A DNA stretch of 64,000 nt from Pannonibacter phragmitetus DSM 14782 (GCF_000382365.1 NZ_KB908215.1:62001-126000); one strand, 5' to 3'. Positions 19,762 to 29,599 are shown, numbered from the stretch's first letter. Program-made: numbers and translations. Notes: a model not told the origin generated them from the sequence alone.

Positions 19762-22011
19762 ATGGGAAACGAGCTGATTCCACCAAGCGGCATTGAAGGC
19801 GTCAACCTGCGCGAAGCGCTGGAAGAACGGTACCTTGCCTATGCCCTCTCCACCATCATGCACCGGGCGCTGCCCGATGTGCGCGACGGCCTGAAGCCGG
19901 TTCACCGGCGCCTGCTCTACGCCATGCGCCTTCTGAAGCTGGACCCCGGTGCCGGCTTCAAGAAATGCGCCCGCGTGGTCGGCGACGTGATCGGTAAGTA
20001 TCACCCGCATGGCGACCAGGCTGTCTATGACGCCCTTGTGCGCCTTGCCCAGGATTTTGCACAGCGCTATCCGCTGATCGAGGGCCAGGGCAACTTCGGC
20101 AACATCGACGGCGATAACGCGGCGGCGATGCGTTACACCGAAGCGCGCCTGACCGACACGGCCAAGCGCCTGCTCGACGGGCTCGACGAGGATGCGGTCG
20201 ATTTCCGAGAGACTTATGACGGCGAAGAACGCGAACCGCTGGTTCTGCCGGGCGGCTTCCCGAACCTCCTCGCCAACGGCTCTTCCGGCATTGCCGTGGG
20301 CATGGCGACCTCCATTCCGCCGCACAATGCCCATGAGCTGTGCCTTGCCGCCCAGCACCTGATCAAGCACCCGGAAGCCGAAACGCGGGATCTGCTGGCC
20401 TATCTCAAGGGGCCGGATTTCCCAACCGGCGGCATTCTGGTGGAGGACCCCAAGGGGCTGCTGGAGGCCTATGAGACCGGTCGTGGCAGCTTTCGCGTCC
20501 GCGCCCGCTGGGCCGTGGAGGATCTGGGGCGCGGCCAGTGGGTCGTCGTCGTCACCGAGATCCCCTATCAGGTGCAGAAGTCGCGCCTGATCGAGAAGAT
20601 CGCCGAGCTGCTGACCGCCCGCAAGCTGCCGCTGCTGGACGATGTGCGCGACGAATCCGCTGAAGACGTGCGCGTCGTCCTGGTGCCGCGTTCGCGCAAC
20701 GTCGACCCTGCCCTTCTGATGGAATCCCTGTTCAAGCTCAGCGAGCTTGAAACCCGCTTCCCGCTGAACCTCAACGTCTTGTCCATGGGCAAGGTGCCCA
20801 TGGTGATGGGCCTGAAGCAGGTTCTGCGCGAGTGGCTGGATCACCGCAAGGAAGTGCTGGTGCGCCGCTCGCAGCACCGTCTGGCGCAGATCCTGCACCG
20901 GCTTGAGGTGCTGGAAGGCTATCTGATCGCCTACCTGAACCTCGACGAGGTGATCCGCATCATCCGCGAGGAGGATGAGCCGAAGGCCTCGCTGATGCGC
21001 ACCTTCAGCCTCTCCGACGTGCAGGCGGAAGCCATCCTCAACATGCGCCTGCGCTCCTTGCGCAAGCTTGAGGAAATGGAAATCCGCAAGGAGCACGAGA
21101 AGCTCAGTGCCGAACGGGATGCCCTGAACGCGCTGCTCGGGTCCGATGCCAAACAGTGGGCAAATCTGGCCAGGGAAACGGCGGAAATCGCCAAGGCCTA
21201 TGGCCCCGAAACCCTTCTCGGCAAGCGCCGCACGGATGTGGCCGAAGCGCCGGACCATGACATTGGCGACATCCAGCAGGCCATGATCGAGAAGGAGCCG
21301 GTCACGGTCATCATCTCGGAAAAGGGCTGGATCCGCGCGCTCAAGGGCCACCAGCAGGACCTCGCAACCGTCGCCTTCAAGCAGGGCGACAAGCTGAAGT
21401 TCTCCTTCCATGGCGAGACGACGGACAAGATCCTGCTGCTGACCACCGCCGGCAAGTTCTTCACCCTTTCCGCCGCCAACCTGCCGGGCGGGCGCGGGCA
21501 TGGAGAGCCGGTGCGCCTGATGGTGGACATGGACGAGGGCCAGGACATTGTCTGCGCCTTCCTCCACAAGCCGGGCCGCAAGCTGATGGTGATCAGCGAC
21601 GAGGCGCGCGGCTTCATCGTGCCGGAGGCCGATGTCATTGCCAACACGCGCAAGGGCAAGCAGGTGCTGAATGTCACCGCGCCCAACGAAGCGGTTCTCT
21701 GCATTCCGGTGGAGGGCGATCAGGTCGCCATCATCGGCCAGAACCGCAAGCTGCTGGTCTTCCCGCTGGCGCAGGTGCCGGAAATGGGCCGCGGACGCGG
21801 CGTGCGCTTGCAGCGCTACCGGGATGGCAGCGTCGCCGATGCGGTGGTCTTCTCAGGCGAAGCCGGCCTTGTCTGGATCGACAGCTCGGGCCGCAGCTTC
21901 AACCGCTCCATGGATGACCTCGCCGACTGGCGTGGCGACCGGGGCCAGGCGGGCCGCCTGCCCCCCACCGGCTTCCCCCGCACCAACAAGTTCGGCACGG
22001 GCAAGCTTTGA
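19762..22011 (+). CDS. parC: DNA topoisomerase IV subunit A
   Basis: The breakage-reunion subunit of topoisomerase IV, which separates daughter chromosomes. The catalytic Tyr is in [12 protein letters not shown] (about residue 120), preceded by the quinolone-determining region [21 protein letters not shown]. The C-terminal half has degenerate GyrA-type beta-pinwheel repeats. The start MGNELIPP at 19762 matches homologues; in-frame ATGs at 19729 and 19750 exist and none has a clear ribosome site. ParC rather than GyrA is supported by the short pinwheel and about 749 residues. Confidence 0.93.
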   Translation: MGNELIPPSGIEGVNLREALEERYLAYALSTIMHRALPDVRDGLKPVHRRLLYAMRLLKLDPGAGFKKCARVVGDVIGKYHPHGDQAVYDALVRLAQDFAQRYPLIEGQGNFGNIDGDNAAAMRYTEARLTDTAKRLLDGLDEDAVDFRETYDGEEREPLVLPGGFPNLLANGSSGIAVGMATSIPPHNAHELCLAAQHLIKHPEAETRDLLAYLKGPDFPTGGILVEDPKGLLEAYETGRGSFRVRARWAVEDLGRGQWVVVVTEIPYQVQKSRLIEKIAELLTARKLPLLDDVRDESAEDVRVVLVPRSRNVDPALLMESLFKLSELETRFPLNLNVLSMGKVPMVMGLKQVLREWLDHRKEVLVRRSQHRLAQILHRLEVLEGYLIAYLNLDEVIRIIREEDEPKASLMRTFSLSDVQAEAILNMRLRSLRKLEEMEIRKEHEKLSAERDALNALLGSDAKQWANLARETAEIAKAYGPETLLGKRRTDVAEAPDHDIGDIQQAMIEKEPVTVIISEKGWIRALKGHQQDLATVAFKQGDKLKFSFHGETTDKILLLTTAGKFFTLSAANLPGGRGHGEPVRLMVDMDEGQDIVCAFLHKPGRKLMVISDEARGFIVPEADVIANTRKGKQVLNVTAPNEAVLCIPVEGDQVAIIGQNRKLLVFPLAQVPEMGRGRGVRLQRYRDGSVADAVVFSGEAGLVWIDSSGRSFNRSMDDLADWRGDRGQAGRLPPTGFPRTNKFGTGKL

Positions 22012-22085
22012 TAGCAGCCCGTGCGGCGGCTGAGCACTTTCAAGGCGTGATGCGTCAGCATCGAAAGCCTTGGCATGAAATGACA

Positions 22086-22113
22086 CGGGGAGAAGCTGAA
22101 AAGCTTCTCCCCG
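22086..22113 (+). terminator. Strong GAAA-loop hairpin downstream of parC
   Basis: A perfect 12-base stem (CGGGGAGAAGCT at 22086-22097, its complement at 22102-22113) closes a GAAA tetraloop about 75 bases after the parC stop. No T-run follows, so it may stabilise the mRNA end or act with Rho rather than be a classic intrinsic terminator. Confidence 0.5.
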
Positions 22114-22142
22114 ATGCGTTTGGACCTCTCCAGCACCAAATC

Positions 22143-22300
22143 CACACTCTCCGTCATGCCATGACTTGATCATGGCATCCATTCCATTACCCATCCAAGG
22201 ATAGAGGCGTTCCTCGTCACGCCGGAATGACGCAAGGAGCAAGCTGAAGCGGAACGGTATGGATCCCATGATCAGGTCATGGGATGACGAATACGGTGTG
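22143..22300. repeat. Palindromic repeat, copy 1 (two-hairpin REP-like element)
   Basis: The element starts CACAC and ends GTGTG. Its left arm has the hairpin TGCCATGA-cttga-TCATGGCA. Its right arm has a hairpin with arms TCCCATGA and TCATGGGA (one loop base differs from copy 2). The two arms are near-complements of each other over roughly 30 bases, apart from changes that keep each small hairpin paired. A second copy lies 269 bases downstream. It resembles dispersed palindromic repeats of alphaproteobacteria. Confidence 0.8.
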
Positions 22301-22411
22301 GTCAGTGACAGGCGAATGGCCCAATGCGGCTCCAAAGCCTGCCCAAAGCAGGTCAAATCCGGATCGGGCAAGACCGAAGCAGCGTTTCAACCAGCCTCCC
22401 CACAAAAATCA

Positions 22412-22567
22412 CACACTCCGTCATGCCATGACTTGATCATGGCATCCATTCCATTGCCCATCCAAGAGCAAAGACCTTCCAAATCGCACTGGAATGCCAC
22501 AAGGCGCAACCTGAAACGGAACGGCGTGGATCCCATGATCAAGTCATGGGATGACGAATACGGTGTG
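22412..22567. repeat. Palindromic repeat, copy 2
   Basis: This is the second copy of the element at 22143-22300, same orientation, 156 bases long. The ends are nearly identical and the middle about 80 bases are more diverged. The same paired change (GCC/GGC in the left hairpin, CCC/GGG in the right hairpin) is kept in both copies. Confidence 0.8.
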
Positions 22568-22590
22568 TTCAGTCACAGGTGGCGGCGTCT

Positions 22591-22626
22591 TGCTCATGCT
22601 CATGCGCATGCGCATGAGCATGAGCA
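22591..22626. repeat. 36-base perfect palindrome of CATG-containing hexamers
   Basis: The segment is exactly self-complementary over 36 bases with no spacer. It is built of hexamer units of the type GCTCAT, GCGCAT and GAGCAT, centred on GCATGC between positions 22608 and 22609. It lies between repeat copy 2 and smpB. It could form a cruciform or an mRNA hairpin; the function is unknown. Confidence 0.75.
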
Positions 22627-22786
22627 TGATCGTGCCGCTATGAGTTTCATCCACAACATATCCACAGCCTGCCAACAACTCTTTCACAAGCTGCCAACAG
22701 GCTTGGACACAGGGTTTTCCAGAAGGTTTGCACAAGGCAGGCGCGTCAGCTGAAGCAGTCTCCAGTCAGCTCTCAGCTGTCAGCCC

Positions 22787-23263
22787 TTAGCTGCCAGACT
22801 TCAGCAAGCGGCCCTTTTCGCGGGCCCAGTCGCGGGCCTTTTCGGTTTCGCGCTTGTCGTGCAGCTTCTTGCCGCGGCCAAGGGCGAGCTCCAGCTTGGC
22901 GCGGCCCTGCTCGTTGAAATAGATCTTCAACGGCACCAGCGTCTTGCCTTCCTTGGCCACGGCTGCTGCCAGCTTGGCGATCTGGCGCTTGTGCAGCAGC
23001 AGGCGGCGCGGACGGCGCGGCTCGTGGTTGAAACGGTTGGCCTGAAGGTACTCCGGCAGATAGGAATTGTAGAGCCAGATCTGGCCGTCTTTCTCCGCCG
23101 CGTAGGATTCCTGAATGTTGGCCTTGCCGCCGCGCAAGGCTTTCACTTCCGTGCCGCGCAGCTCGATGCCGACTTCCAGAACGTCCTCGATCTCGTAGTT
23201 GAACCGCGCCTTCCTGTTGTCCGAAACAACCGTCCGGGCGGGGCCGCCAGACTTGGGCGCCAT
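22787..23263 (-). CDS. smpB: SsrA (tmRNA)-binding protein
   Basis: It works with tmRNA to rescue stalled ribosomes. The protein of about 158 residues has the family blocks [66 protein letters not shown] and the basic tail. (Each block is read directly; together they cover most of the protein.) The start MAPKSGG at 23263 follows GGGAAGATGTGACC. It lies downstream of dapA on the same strand. No tmRNA gene was seen nearby. Confidence 0.95.
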   Translation of the reverse strand: MAPKSGGPARTVVSDNRKARFNYEIEDVLEVGIELRGTEVKALRGGKANIQESYAAEKDGQIWLYNSYLPEYLQANRFNHEPRRPRRLLLHKRQIAKLAAAVAKEGKTLVPLKIYFNEQGRAKLELALGRGKKLHDKRETEKARDWAREKGRLLKSGS

Positions 23264-23288
23264 GGTCACATCTTCCCTGCATGGACGC

Positions 23289-23313
23289 GGAAGGGCCACA
23301 TCCCGGCCCTTCC
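23289..23313. repeat. GGAAGGGCC hairpin upstream of smpB
   Basis: GGAAGGGCC (23289-23297) and GGCCCTTCC (23305-23313) form a 9-base stem with a 7-base loop in the smpB leader. The right half with its flank GGTCA is repeated in the hairpin at 23504-23535, so the two look like duplicates on either side of the palindromic element between them. Confidence 0.6.
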
Positions 23314-23346
23314 GGTCAGTTTATCAACACAACCCGCCCCTCCTTC

Positions 23347-23477
23347 GTCATCCCGGCCAAGCGCAGCGCGAGCCGGGACCGGTGAGCCGGGGGGGCAAGT
23401 TGTTTTTCTCCAGAGCCATAACTGGTGCGCCTTGGCCCACCGGTCCCGGATCTCCGCTTCGCTGCGTCCGGGATGAC
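23347..23477. repeat. GTCATCCCGG-type REP-like composite palindrome
   Basis: Left arm (from GTCATCCCGG at 23347) and right arm (ending CCGGGATGAC at 23477) are imperfect complements. Each arm also has its own hairpin with TCCCGG and CCGGGA ends. This is the layout of a head-to-head pair of REP-like units, about 131 bases long. It lies in the dapA-smpB spacer. Confidence 0.75.
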
Positions 23478-23503
23478 TACGGAAAGAAATTCCCGAAAGA
23501 TCA

Positions 23504-23535
23504 GACCGGAAGGGCGATTGCAGGCCCTTCCGGTC
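23504..23535 (-). terminator. Hairpin just after dapA, probable terminator
   Basis: GACCGGAAGGGC (23504-23515) and its exact complement (23524-23535) form a 12-base stem with an 8-base loop, starting 8 bases after the dapA stop on the minus strand. The following bases TGATCTTTC give only a weak T-run, so termination may be partial and allow transcription into smpB. Confidence 0.6.
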
Positions 23536-23543
23536 ACTCTATC

Positions 23544-24422
23544 TCAGTTGATCAGGCCCGCGTGCACCATGGCATCGCGGATCTGGGCCTGCGTTTCCGG
23601 CGAAACCGGCACAAGCGGCAGGCGGACTTCGTTCTCGATCTTGCCGAGAAGCGACAGGGCATATTTGACGCCCGTCGGATTCGGTTCGATGAAGAGCGCG
23701 TTGTGGAGCGGGCCCAGCCGGTCCTGGATGGCGAGCGCGGCGGCATAGTCACCGCGCAGCGTGGCGGCCTGGAAATCGGCACACAGCTTCGGCGCGACAT
23801 TGGCCGTCACCGAAATGCAGCCCTGCCCGCCATGAGCGTTGAAGCCGAGCGCCGTGATGTCCTCGCCCGAGAGCTGGAGGAAGTCCGGGCCGCAGGCCTT
23901 GCGCTGCATGGTGACGCGCGCCATGTTCGCGGTCGCGTCCTTGACACCCTTGATGTTCCGGCAGGTGCTGAACAGCTCCGCCATGGTCTCCGGCGTCATG
24001 TCGATGACCGAGCGGCCCGGGATATTGTACATGATGATGGGGATGCCCACAGCATCATCAATCGCCCGGAAATGCGCCTTGAGGCCCGCCTGGTTCGGCT
24101 TGTTGTAATACGGCGTCACCACCAGCAGCGCATCTGCGCCGGCCTTTTCCGCATGGCGGGCGAAATCGATTGCCTCGGTGGTGTTGTTGGAACCGGCACC
24201 GGCAATCACCGGCACGCGGCCGGCCGTCACCTCGATGCAGAGTTCGATCACGCGCTTGTGCTCGTCATGAGTCAGCGTCGGGCTTTCGCCCGTGGTGCCC
24301 ACCGGAACGAGGCCGGAGCTGCCTTCTTTGATCTGCCAGTCCACAAAATCCTGAAAGCGTTTCTCATCGACCGCGCCATTCCGGAACGGAGTGATCAGCG
24401 CTGGTATCGATCCCTTGAACAT
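23544..24422 (-). CDS. dapA: 4-hydroxy-tetrahydrodipicolinate synthase
   Basis: It condenses pyruvate with aspartate semialdehyde in lysine and diaminopimelate synthesis. The 292-residue TIM barrel has GTTGESPTL (substrate threonines), the catalytic Tyr in [11 protein letters not shown] and the Schiff-base Lys in GVKDATANM, so all active-site residues are present. It is the true DapA; a second family member at 44.9-45.9 kb lacks the Tyr. The smpB gene follows on the same strand. Confidence 0.95.
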   Translation of the reverse strand: MFKGSIPALITPFRNGAVDEKRFQDFVDWQIKEGSSGLVPVGTTGESPTLTHDEHKRVIELCIEVTAGRVPVIAGAGSNNTTEAIDFARHAEKAGADALLVVTPYYNKPNQAGLKAHFRAIDDAVGIPIIMYNIPGRSVIDMTPETMAELFSTCRNIKGVKDATANMARVTMQRKACGPDFLQLSGEDITALGFNAHGGQGCISVTANVAPKLCADFQAATLRGDYAAALAIQDRLGPLHNALFIEPNPTGVKYALSLLGKIENEVRLPLVPVSPETQAQIRDAMVHAGLIN

Positions 24423-24648
24423 TTTCAGAATTCCTTGTTGGACTTTGTTTTCCCGCAGATTTCAGGCGGGAATGGTCCGGCACAATAATGTGCAAGTGGC
24501 CTTGCGGCAATGGCTTAGACGGCATCAGATTGCGCTTGCGGACAGGCCTTGCACACCTGTTGCAGCAAGGTAGCATGGCTGCTCCTGCAGCATCCGCAAA
24601 TGGTGGCTGCAAACCGGCAGCAAGCGGCCGGGCAGCCGGGGAGAGATT

Positions 24649-25530
24649 ATGAGCATTACGGCAGAAGACTTCCACTGGACGGCCGCCGACGGGCTGAGAC
24701 TGGCCGGATGCGTCTGGCATCCGCCTGTTGAAGTGCCCGGCGCCGTGCCGCTGATCTGCCTTCCGGGCCTCAGCCGCAACACCCGGGATTTTGCGGATGT
24801 GGGGCAGGCTCTGGCCGCCAATGGCCGCAAGGTCTATGCGCTCGACTATCGCGGGCGCGGGCGCAGCGACTGGGACCCGAACTGGACCAACTACAGCCTG
24901 CCCGTAGAAGCCGCTGACATTGCGCTGTTTCTGGCACAGGCCGCCCTGCCCCGATTTGCGGTGCTGGGCACCTCCCGCGGCGGGCTGCATGCCATGATGA
25001 TGGCAGCGCAAATCCCGCGTGAGATCTTCTGTGCGGCGATCCTCAACGATGTGGGACCGCGAATCGAACTTGGCGCGCTCCTCGAAATCCGCGACAGCTT
25101 TGCCGCGCGCCGGGTCTATGCCAGCTTCGAGGACGTGGCAGCCACACTGAAGAGCGCCCTCGCCCGTGATTTCCCGAAGATCGACGATGCCGGCTGGCTG
25201 AAATTTGCGAGGCAGGCCGGCAAAGCCACCGCTGAAGGGGTGATCTTTGACCACGACCCTGCGCTGGACAAGCCGATGGAGGCGATCACCGCCGATACGC
25301 CCTGGCCCGAACTCTGGCCCCTGTTCGCCCCGTTGCTGGACAGGCCGGTTCTCGTGCTGCGCGGCGCCAATTCCCGGCTGCTGACGCAAGCCACGCTAAA
25401 GGACATGGCCGCCACACATCCGGACCTCTCAAGCCTGACCATCCCAGACGAGGGCCACGCGCCGCTTTTGTGGGACAGTCTGAGCCAGAGAGCGATAGAG
25501 GACTTTCTGCGGACAAGAGTGGACGGTTGA
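24649..25530 (+). CDS. Alpha/beta hydrolase
   Basis: A 293-residue alpha/beta-fold hydrolase. The nucleophile elbow is LGTSRGGLHAM, the oxyanion region ICLPGLSRNTRDF, the acid probably in VLRGANSRLL and the catalytic His in DEGHAPLLW. It lacks a signal peptide and is probably cytosolic. Homologues are often only annotated as hydrolases; no substrate can be inferred. It is divergent from dapA and convergent with the porin gene. Confidence 0.82.
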   Translation: MSITAEDFHWTAADGLRLAGCVWHPPVEVPGAVPLICLPGLSRNTRDFADVGQALAANGRKVYALDYRGRGRSDWDPNWTNYSLPVEAADIALFLAQAALPRFAVLGTSRGGLHAMMMAAQIPREIFCAAILNDVGPRIELGALLEIRDSFAARRVYASFEDVAATLKSALARDFPKIDDAGWLKFARQAGKATAEGVIFDHDPALDKPMEAITADTPWPELWPLFAPLLDRPVLVLRGANSRLLTQATLKDMAATHPDLSSLTIPDEGHAPLLWDSLSQRAIEDFLRTRVDG

Positions 25531-25706
25531 GTGGCCGCAGACGCACCTGACACTGCGTCTTCCGCATCTTCCGCTTGAAACCCGCCGCCACGAGGGGACC
25601 TGCATACCGCAGACCAGCAGCCTGATCATGTCACAGTAATATGCAGGGTTGGGGCGATGCCAAGGCAACGCGGTCATTGTGACCGCACATCCTCCTGAAC
25701 AAAGAA

Positions 25707-25734
25707 AAACCCCGCAGCTTTCGCTGCGGGGTTT
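25707..25734. terminator. Intrinsic terminator of the porin gene
   Basis: A perfect 12-base stem (AAACCCCGCAGC, 25707-25718; complement 25723-25734) with a 4-base loop is followed on the minus strand by TTTTTC. It lies 22 bases beyond the porin stop and can also serve the convergent hydrolase gene. Confidence 0.88.
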
Positions 25735-25756
25735 CCATCAAATCCAGAGGATCTGA

Positions 25757-26920
25757 TTAGAACGTGCGCTGAACGCGGAACATACCAGCGATGGAGTCCT
25801 TGTCCGGGCTGTTCTTGATCGAACGGTTGCGGTACTCGAGCTCGCCACCGAAGATGAGACCGGAGACCGGCTCCCAAACCAGGTTGCCCGAAACGCCCCA
25901 CTGGGTCGCATCGTTGAAGCCGAACGGCAGGTCGATCTTGGCGTAGGAAGCGTCGATGTTGGTCGACCACTGCGAGGTCCAGTAGTGGGTCAGACCACCG
26001 CTGACCGACCAAGCCTTGGTGGTCTTGGTCGTGCCGCCGAAGAAGTACGCGTCCTGCAGGCCGGTGATGCTCGGAGCACCGGCGTAGGAGATAGCGCCGT
26101 CAGCATACTGAGCCTGGAAGGAGATGGAGTCCTTGGCTGCGATCATCGGCAGCTTGAAGGTCACGCCAGCGCCGATTGCGTAGCCAACCTTGGTCTTGGA
26201 AGCGGTCGGAGCAAGGCGTGCTTCATGCAGAGCACCCATGATCTGAGCGGAACCCCAACCCTGGTCGACGCGCAGGTTTGCGACGAGGTCCGGAGCGCGG
26301 TGACCAGTGGTGCCGATCTGGCGGTAGGTGCCATCTTCAACTGACAGGGTTGCGCTGATGCCGTTGCCGAAAGCAGCGGTGTAAGCAGCAACCCAAGTCG
26401 AGCCCTTGTCAGACCAGACGTGACCGATCGGGCCGTTGAAGGCGCCACCGGTGAAGTAGTCGAAGAAGGACGTAGTGCGGCCGAAGGTGAAGCTTCCGAA
26501 CTGGATGAACGCCTTGTCGAGCGTGGTGCCAGTCGAAGAGGAGTCACCAATGCCAGAGTTGGCAGTGAAGTAGGTGTCGATGTAGGCGCGAACCAGACCG
26601 TATTCGGTGTTGGTGCGTGCATCCAGACGGATGTAGCCACGAGCGCGGGTCGAGGTGCCGGCATCGGTACGCTGGTCCCAAGCGTTGGAACCGGAAGCGT
26701 TGCTGTCGCCGAAGTCGTTGAAGTAGAAGTCAGCGCGGATACGGCCGCCAACGCGGAGGCAGGTCTCGGTACCCGGGATATAGAAGAAGCCCGTGCCGAA
26801 AGCGTCGCAAACGCGAACGTAGTCAACCGGCTCCGGAGCGACCGGCAGATCAGCGGCCTGTGCGGTGGTGGCAGCAGCAGCGGCAGCAGCCGCGCCGAGC
26901 AGAATGCTCTTAAGGTTCAT
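25757..26920 (-). CDS. Outer-membrane porin, Porin_2 (Omp2b-like) family
   Basis: A 387-residue precursor with an Ala-rich signal peptide (MNLKSILLGAAAAAAAATTAQA, cut before ADLP). The mature protein begins with the Rhizobiales signature VDYVRVCDAFGTGFFYIPG, TETCLRVGGRIRADFYF, and ends in a C-terminal Phe needed for outer-membrane insertion (FRVQRTF). Alternating Gly/aromatic strands fit a 16-stranded barrel. A strong GGAGG lies ahead of the ATG. Codon bias appears strong, as expected for an abundant protein. Confidence 0.93.
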   Translation of the reverse strand: MNLKSILLGAAAAAAAATTAQAADLPVAPEPVDYVRVCDAFGTGFFYIPGTETCLRVGGRIRADFYFNDFGDSNASGSNAWDQRTDAGTSTRARGYIRLDARTNTEYGLVRAYIDTYFTANSGIGDSSSTGTTLDKAFIQFGSFTFGRTTSFFDYFTGGAFNGPIGHVWSDKGSTWVAAYTAAFGNGISATLSVEDGTYRQIGTTGHRAPDLVANLRVDQGWGSAQIMGALHEARLAPTASKTKVGYAIGAGVTFKLPMIAAKDSISFQAQYADGAISYAGAPSITGLQDAYFFGGTTKTTKAWSVSGGLTHYWTSQWSTNIDASYAKIDLPFGFNDATQWGVSGNLVWEPVSGLIFGGELEYRNRSIKNSPDKDSIAGMFRVQRTF

Positions 26921-27391
26921 TTTCTGACCTCCAAATCAGTCAATCAATGGTGTTCATCGCCGCCGCCCTCTTGGGCTACAATCGAATTCCACCGATCCCC
27001 GCGAATTGTTCTGATATTGCCACCGGCCGGAGGTATGAATAGTCCTTGGACGGCAATCCAGTGCGACCCGGAGGCCGCTCGCACAGTGACCATACCCATC
27101 CTCGTTTTTCGTTCAACCTCGAAACACCCTCCCACCCCGGTCCGGGGCCGCTTTCAAAATGCGGTGTTGCACGAAAGTCACGACTTTGGGGGCGATCTTA
27201 AGATTCCCGTAACCAGTGAGGCCGGATCTGGGCGGAAAAACCCTTACGAATCCGTTTCTTCCCTGGTTAATCTGCAGCTGCGCCCCTGTTGAAAGAATGT
27301 CCCGCAGAGCGGATTCGGCGCGGCACAGCGGCAACAGCAGGCGGTTTCCGCCGTTCGTGGCCGCAAGGCAAGCGCTGAAGATCTGCTGGGT
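26921..27391. other. 471-base spacer: porin leader and promoter region
   Basis: No gene is apparent. On the minus strand TTGAAC (27111-27116), a 16-base spacer and TATGGT (27089-27094) could be the porin promoter, giving a leader of about 160 bases. The rest lies beyond the pbpC 3' end; nothing else was recognised. Confidence 0.35.
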
Positions 27392-29599
27392 TCAGTGCAG
27401 GCGGACACTGATCCGGTCGCTGCGGCCATCCGCATCCACGACTGTGATGACAGAATCGCCCGGACCGTCTGGCGCCCAGGCGAGGCTGGTCATGAACTGG
27501 CCGGTTCCGACAGGGCGCCCGTTGGCAAACCAGGCATAAGGCCCGCGGCCGCCCTGAAGTTTCACCACCAGCGCCGCATTCCGGTCTGATGCAAGACCAA
27601 GTTCGACCTCTGCACCATCGGGCGGATAGGCGATTCGCAGTGCTGCACTCTTCTGTGCTGGCTGTGTTCCAGCAGAATGCGTTGCAACGGGTCCTCCGCT
27701 GTCGAGCGAACGGACACGTGCTTCCTTCAGCGGCAGAGGCAATCCGGCATTGGCGCTCTGCAGCACACCGGCAGGCGGCTGCGGCAGGGGAATGCGCTTG
27801 GCCCCGAGCCGCTGGAACGCCTCAAAGAGAATCGGTGCGGCAGAATTGATGCCGGTCATGCCCGGCACCGGCGTGCCATCAGGCCGTCCGGTCCAGACGG
27901 CCACCACGTGGCGGCCATCGAATCCGGCCGCCACCGCATCCCGGTAGCCATAGGCCGTGCCGGTCTTGAAGGCGATTTCGCCTTCACCGCTCGAATCGGG
28001 CCGCGGCACGCCGAGAAGAACATCGCCGACATACCAGGCGGCCGCAGGCTCCAGCAGCGGCAGGCCCGAGGGACGGGCGGCAGCCTTCATGTCATAGCGC
28101 AGCGGCATCGCCTTGCCGCCGCTGGCAAGGTCCGCATAAAGCGTTGCGAGGTCCTTGAGGCTGAGGCCAACGCCGCCAAGACCAATGGCCAGCCCCGGCG
28201 CAATGCCTGAGGGCAGAACCGGCTCGACGCCCGCGCGGCGCATGCGCGCCGTCAGCTGGGCAGGTCCCACCGCATCCAGCAGCCGGACTGCGGGAATGTT
28301 GAGGGATAGCTGCAAGGCCTCGCGTACGGTCACCGTGCCCTGAAACGACATGTCAAAGTTTGTCGGCGTGTAGCCGCCAATGCGGACGGGCCGGTCCTCG
28401 ATATAACTTTCCGGGTGAGCGACGCCCTCCTCGAAGGCCAGCCCATAGATGAAGGGCTTCAGCGCCGAGCCGGGGGAACGCACGGCGGTGACCATGTCCA
28501 CGTGCCCCTGACGGCTTTCTTCCTCAAGGCCGGGCGAGCCGACCCAGGCCAGAATCTCGCCCGTGGTGTGATCGGCCACAAGGGCTGCGGCGGAAAGGCG
28601 GGAATTGCCGCCCCGCACTTTCGAGGCCAGCAGGGCTTCGAGCGACTGCTGCAGATTGCGGTCAATGGTCAGGCGCTGCTCCAGGGCCTGAGGATTGGCG
28701 CTCACCACCTGGCGGGTCAGGTGCGGGGCGATCATCGGCATGGCGCGGCGGACGGAAGGAACAGATTCGCCCTTGGCGGCGGCTGCTTCTTCTTCATCCA
28801 GAACACCGGCCTCTACGGCCCTGTCCAGCACCCGGTCCCGCGCCACACGGGCAGCCTCTGGCGACCGGTCCGGCCTGCGGGCTTCAGGCGCCTGCGGCAG
28901 GGCGACGAGCAGCGCAGCTTCTGCCGGCGTCAGGCGGCCCGGCTCCTTGCCGAACCAGACGAGGCTTGCCGCCCGCACGCCTTCCAGATTGCCGCCGAAG
29001 GGCGCGCGCAGAAGATAGAGCCGCAGAATCTCGTCCTTGGACAGATCCCGCTCCATGGCCAGTGCGGCCATCATCTGCTGATATTTGCCGGACAGGCTGC
29101 GCGTGTCTGCCTCGCGGGCAAGACGCGCGGTCTGCATGGTGAGGGTGGAACCGCCGGAGATGATGCGCCCCGCCATCAGCATCTGGCCGAGCGAGCGGGC
29201 CAGCGCCAGAGGATCAACGCCGCCATGATCACGGAAGCGCCTGTCTTCGAAGGCGATGAGCATCCGTATATAAAGAGGATCGACGGCGGTGACGTCCACC
29301 GGCAGGCGCCAGCGCTCGTCAGAGGCGGTGAAGGCGCGCAGCAGATCGCCATTGCGGTCGAGCACTGTCCGGGAAACGGACAGATCATCATATTTGCGGG
29401 CAGAGGGCACCGCCGCCACATCGAGCGCCACCTGCAAGGCCCCAGCCCCGGCTGTGGCAAGAACCAGCCCGGCAACACAGCCCATTAGCCAGAAGCGGCG
29501 GCGCCTGATGCGCCTGCGCGGCGGTTTGCTGTCCGGGCAGGAGGTCTCCCGCCCGGAAAGTTCAGATGATTGAACCAGCTTGTCTTCGCCATCGGTCAT
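27392..29599 (-). CDS. pbpC: Penicillin-binding protein 1C
   Basis: A bifunctional peptidoglycan polymerase of 735 residues anchored by one N-terminal membrane segment (FWLMGCVAGLVLATAGAGAL). The glycosyltransferase domain shows IAFEDRRFRDHGGVDPLALAR and GGSTLTMQTARL. The transpeptidase domain has SPGSALKPF (S-x-x-K), SLNIPAV (S-x-N) and KTGTAYGYRD. The C-terminus from about residue 645 is the BiPBP_C beta domain. It lies directly downstream of an alpha-2-macroglobulin gene on the same strand, the common bacterial pairing. Confidence 0.94.
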   Translation of the reverse strand: MTDGEDKLVQSSELSGRETSCPDSKPPRRRIRRRRFWLMGCVAGLVLATAGAGALQVALDVAAVPSARKYDDLSVSRTVLDRNGDLLRAFTASDERWRLPVDVTAVDPLYIRMLIAFEDRRFRDHGGVDPLALARSLGQMLMAGRIISGGSTLTMQTARLAREADTRSLSGKYQQMMAALAMERDLSKDEILRLYLLRAPFGGNLEGVRAASLVWFGKEPGRLTPAEAALLVALPQAPEARRPDRSPEAARVARDRVLDRAVEAGVLDEEEAAAAKGESVPSVRRAMPMIAPHLTRQVVSANPQALEQRLTIDRNLQQSLEALLASKVRGGNSRLSAAALVADHTTGEILAWVGSPGLEEESRQGHVDMVTAVRSPGSALKPFIYGLAFEEGVAHPESYIEDRPVRIGGYTPTNFDMSFQGTVTVREALQLSLNIPAVRLLDAVGPAQLTARMRRAGVEPVLPSGIAPGLAIGLGGVGLSLKDLATLYADLASGGKAMPLRYDMKAAARPSGLPLLEPAAAWYVGDVLLGVPRPDSSGEGEIAFKTGTAYGYRDAVAAGFDGRHVVAVWTGRPDGTPVPGMTGINSAAPILFEAFQRLGAKRIPLPQPPAGVLQSANAGLPLPLKEARVRSLDSGGPVATHSAGTQPAQKSAALRIAYPPDGAEVELGLASDRNAALVVKLQGGRGPYAWFANGRPVGTGQFMTSLAWAPDGPGDSVITVVDADGRSDRISVRLH

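Noticed and set aside
22143-22567. Possible CRISPR array
   Set aside because: There are only two long copies with diverged middles and no short regular repeats or cas genes.
22640-22700. DnaA-box-like TATCCACA sequences, possible origin
   Set aside because: Only two imperfect matches are present, with no cluster and no dnaA or other origin-linked gene; repeat-rich spacer after parC is a better explanation.
22787-23543. tmRNA gene next to smpB
   Set aside because: No tRNA-like ends or tag frame were seen in the spacers around smpB.
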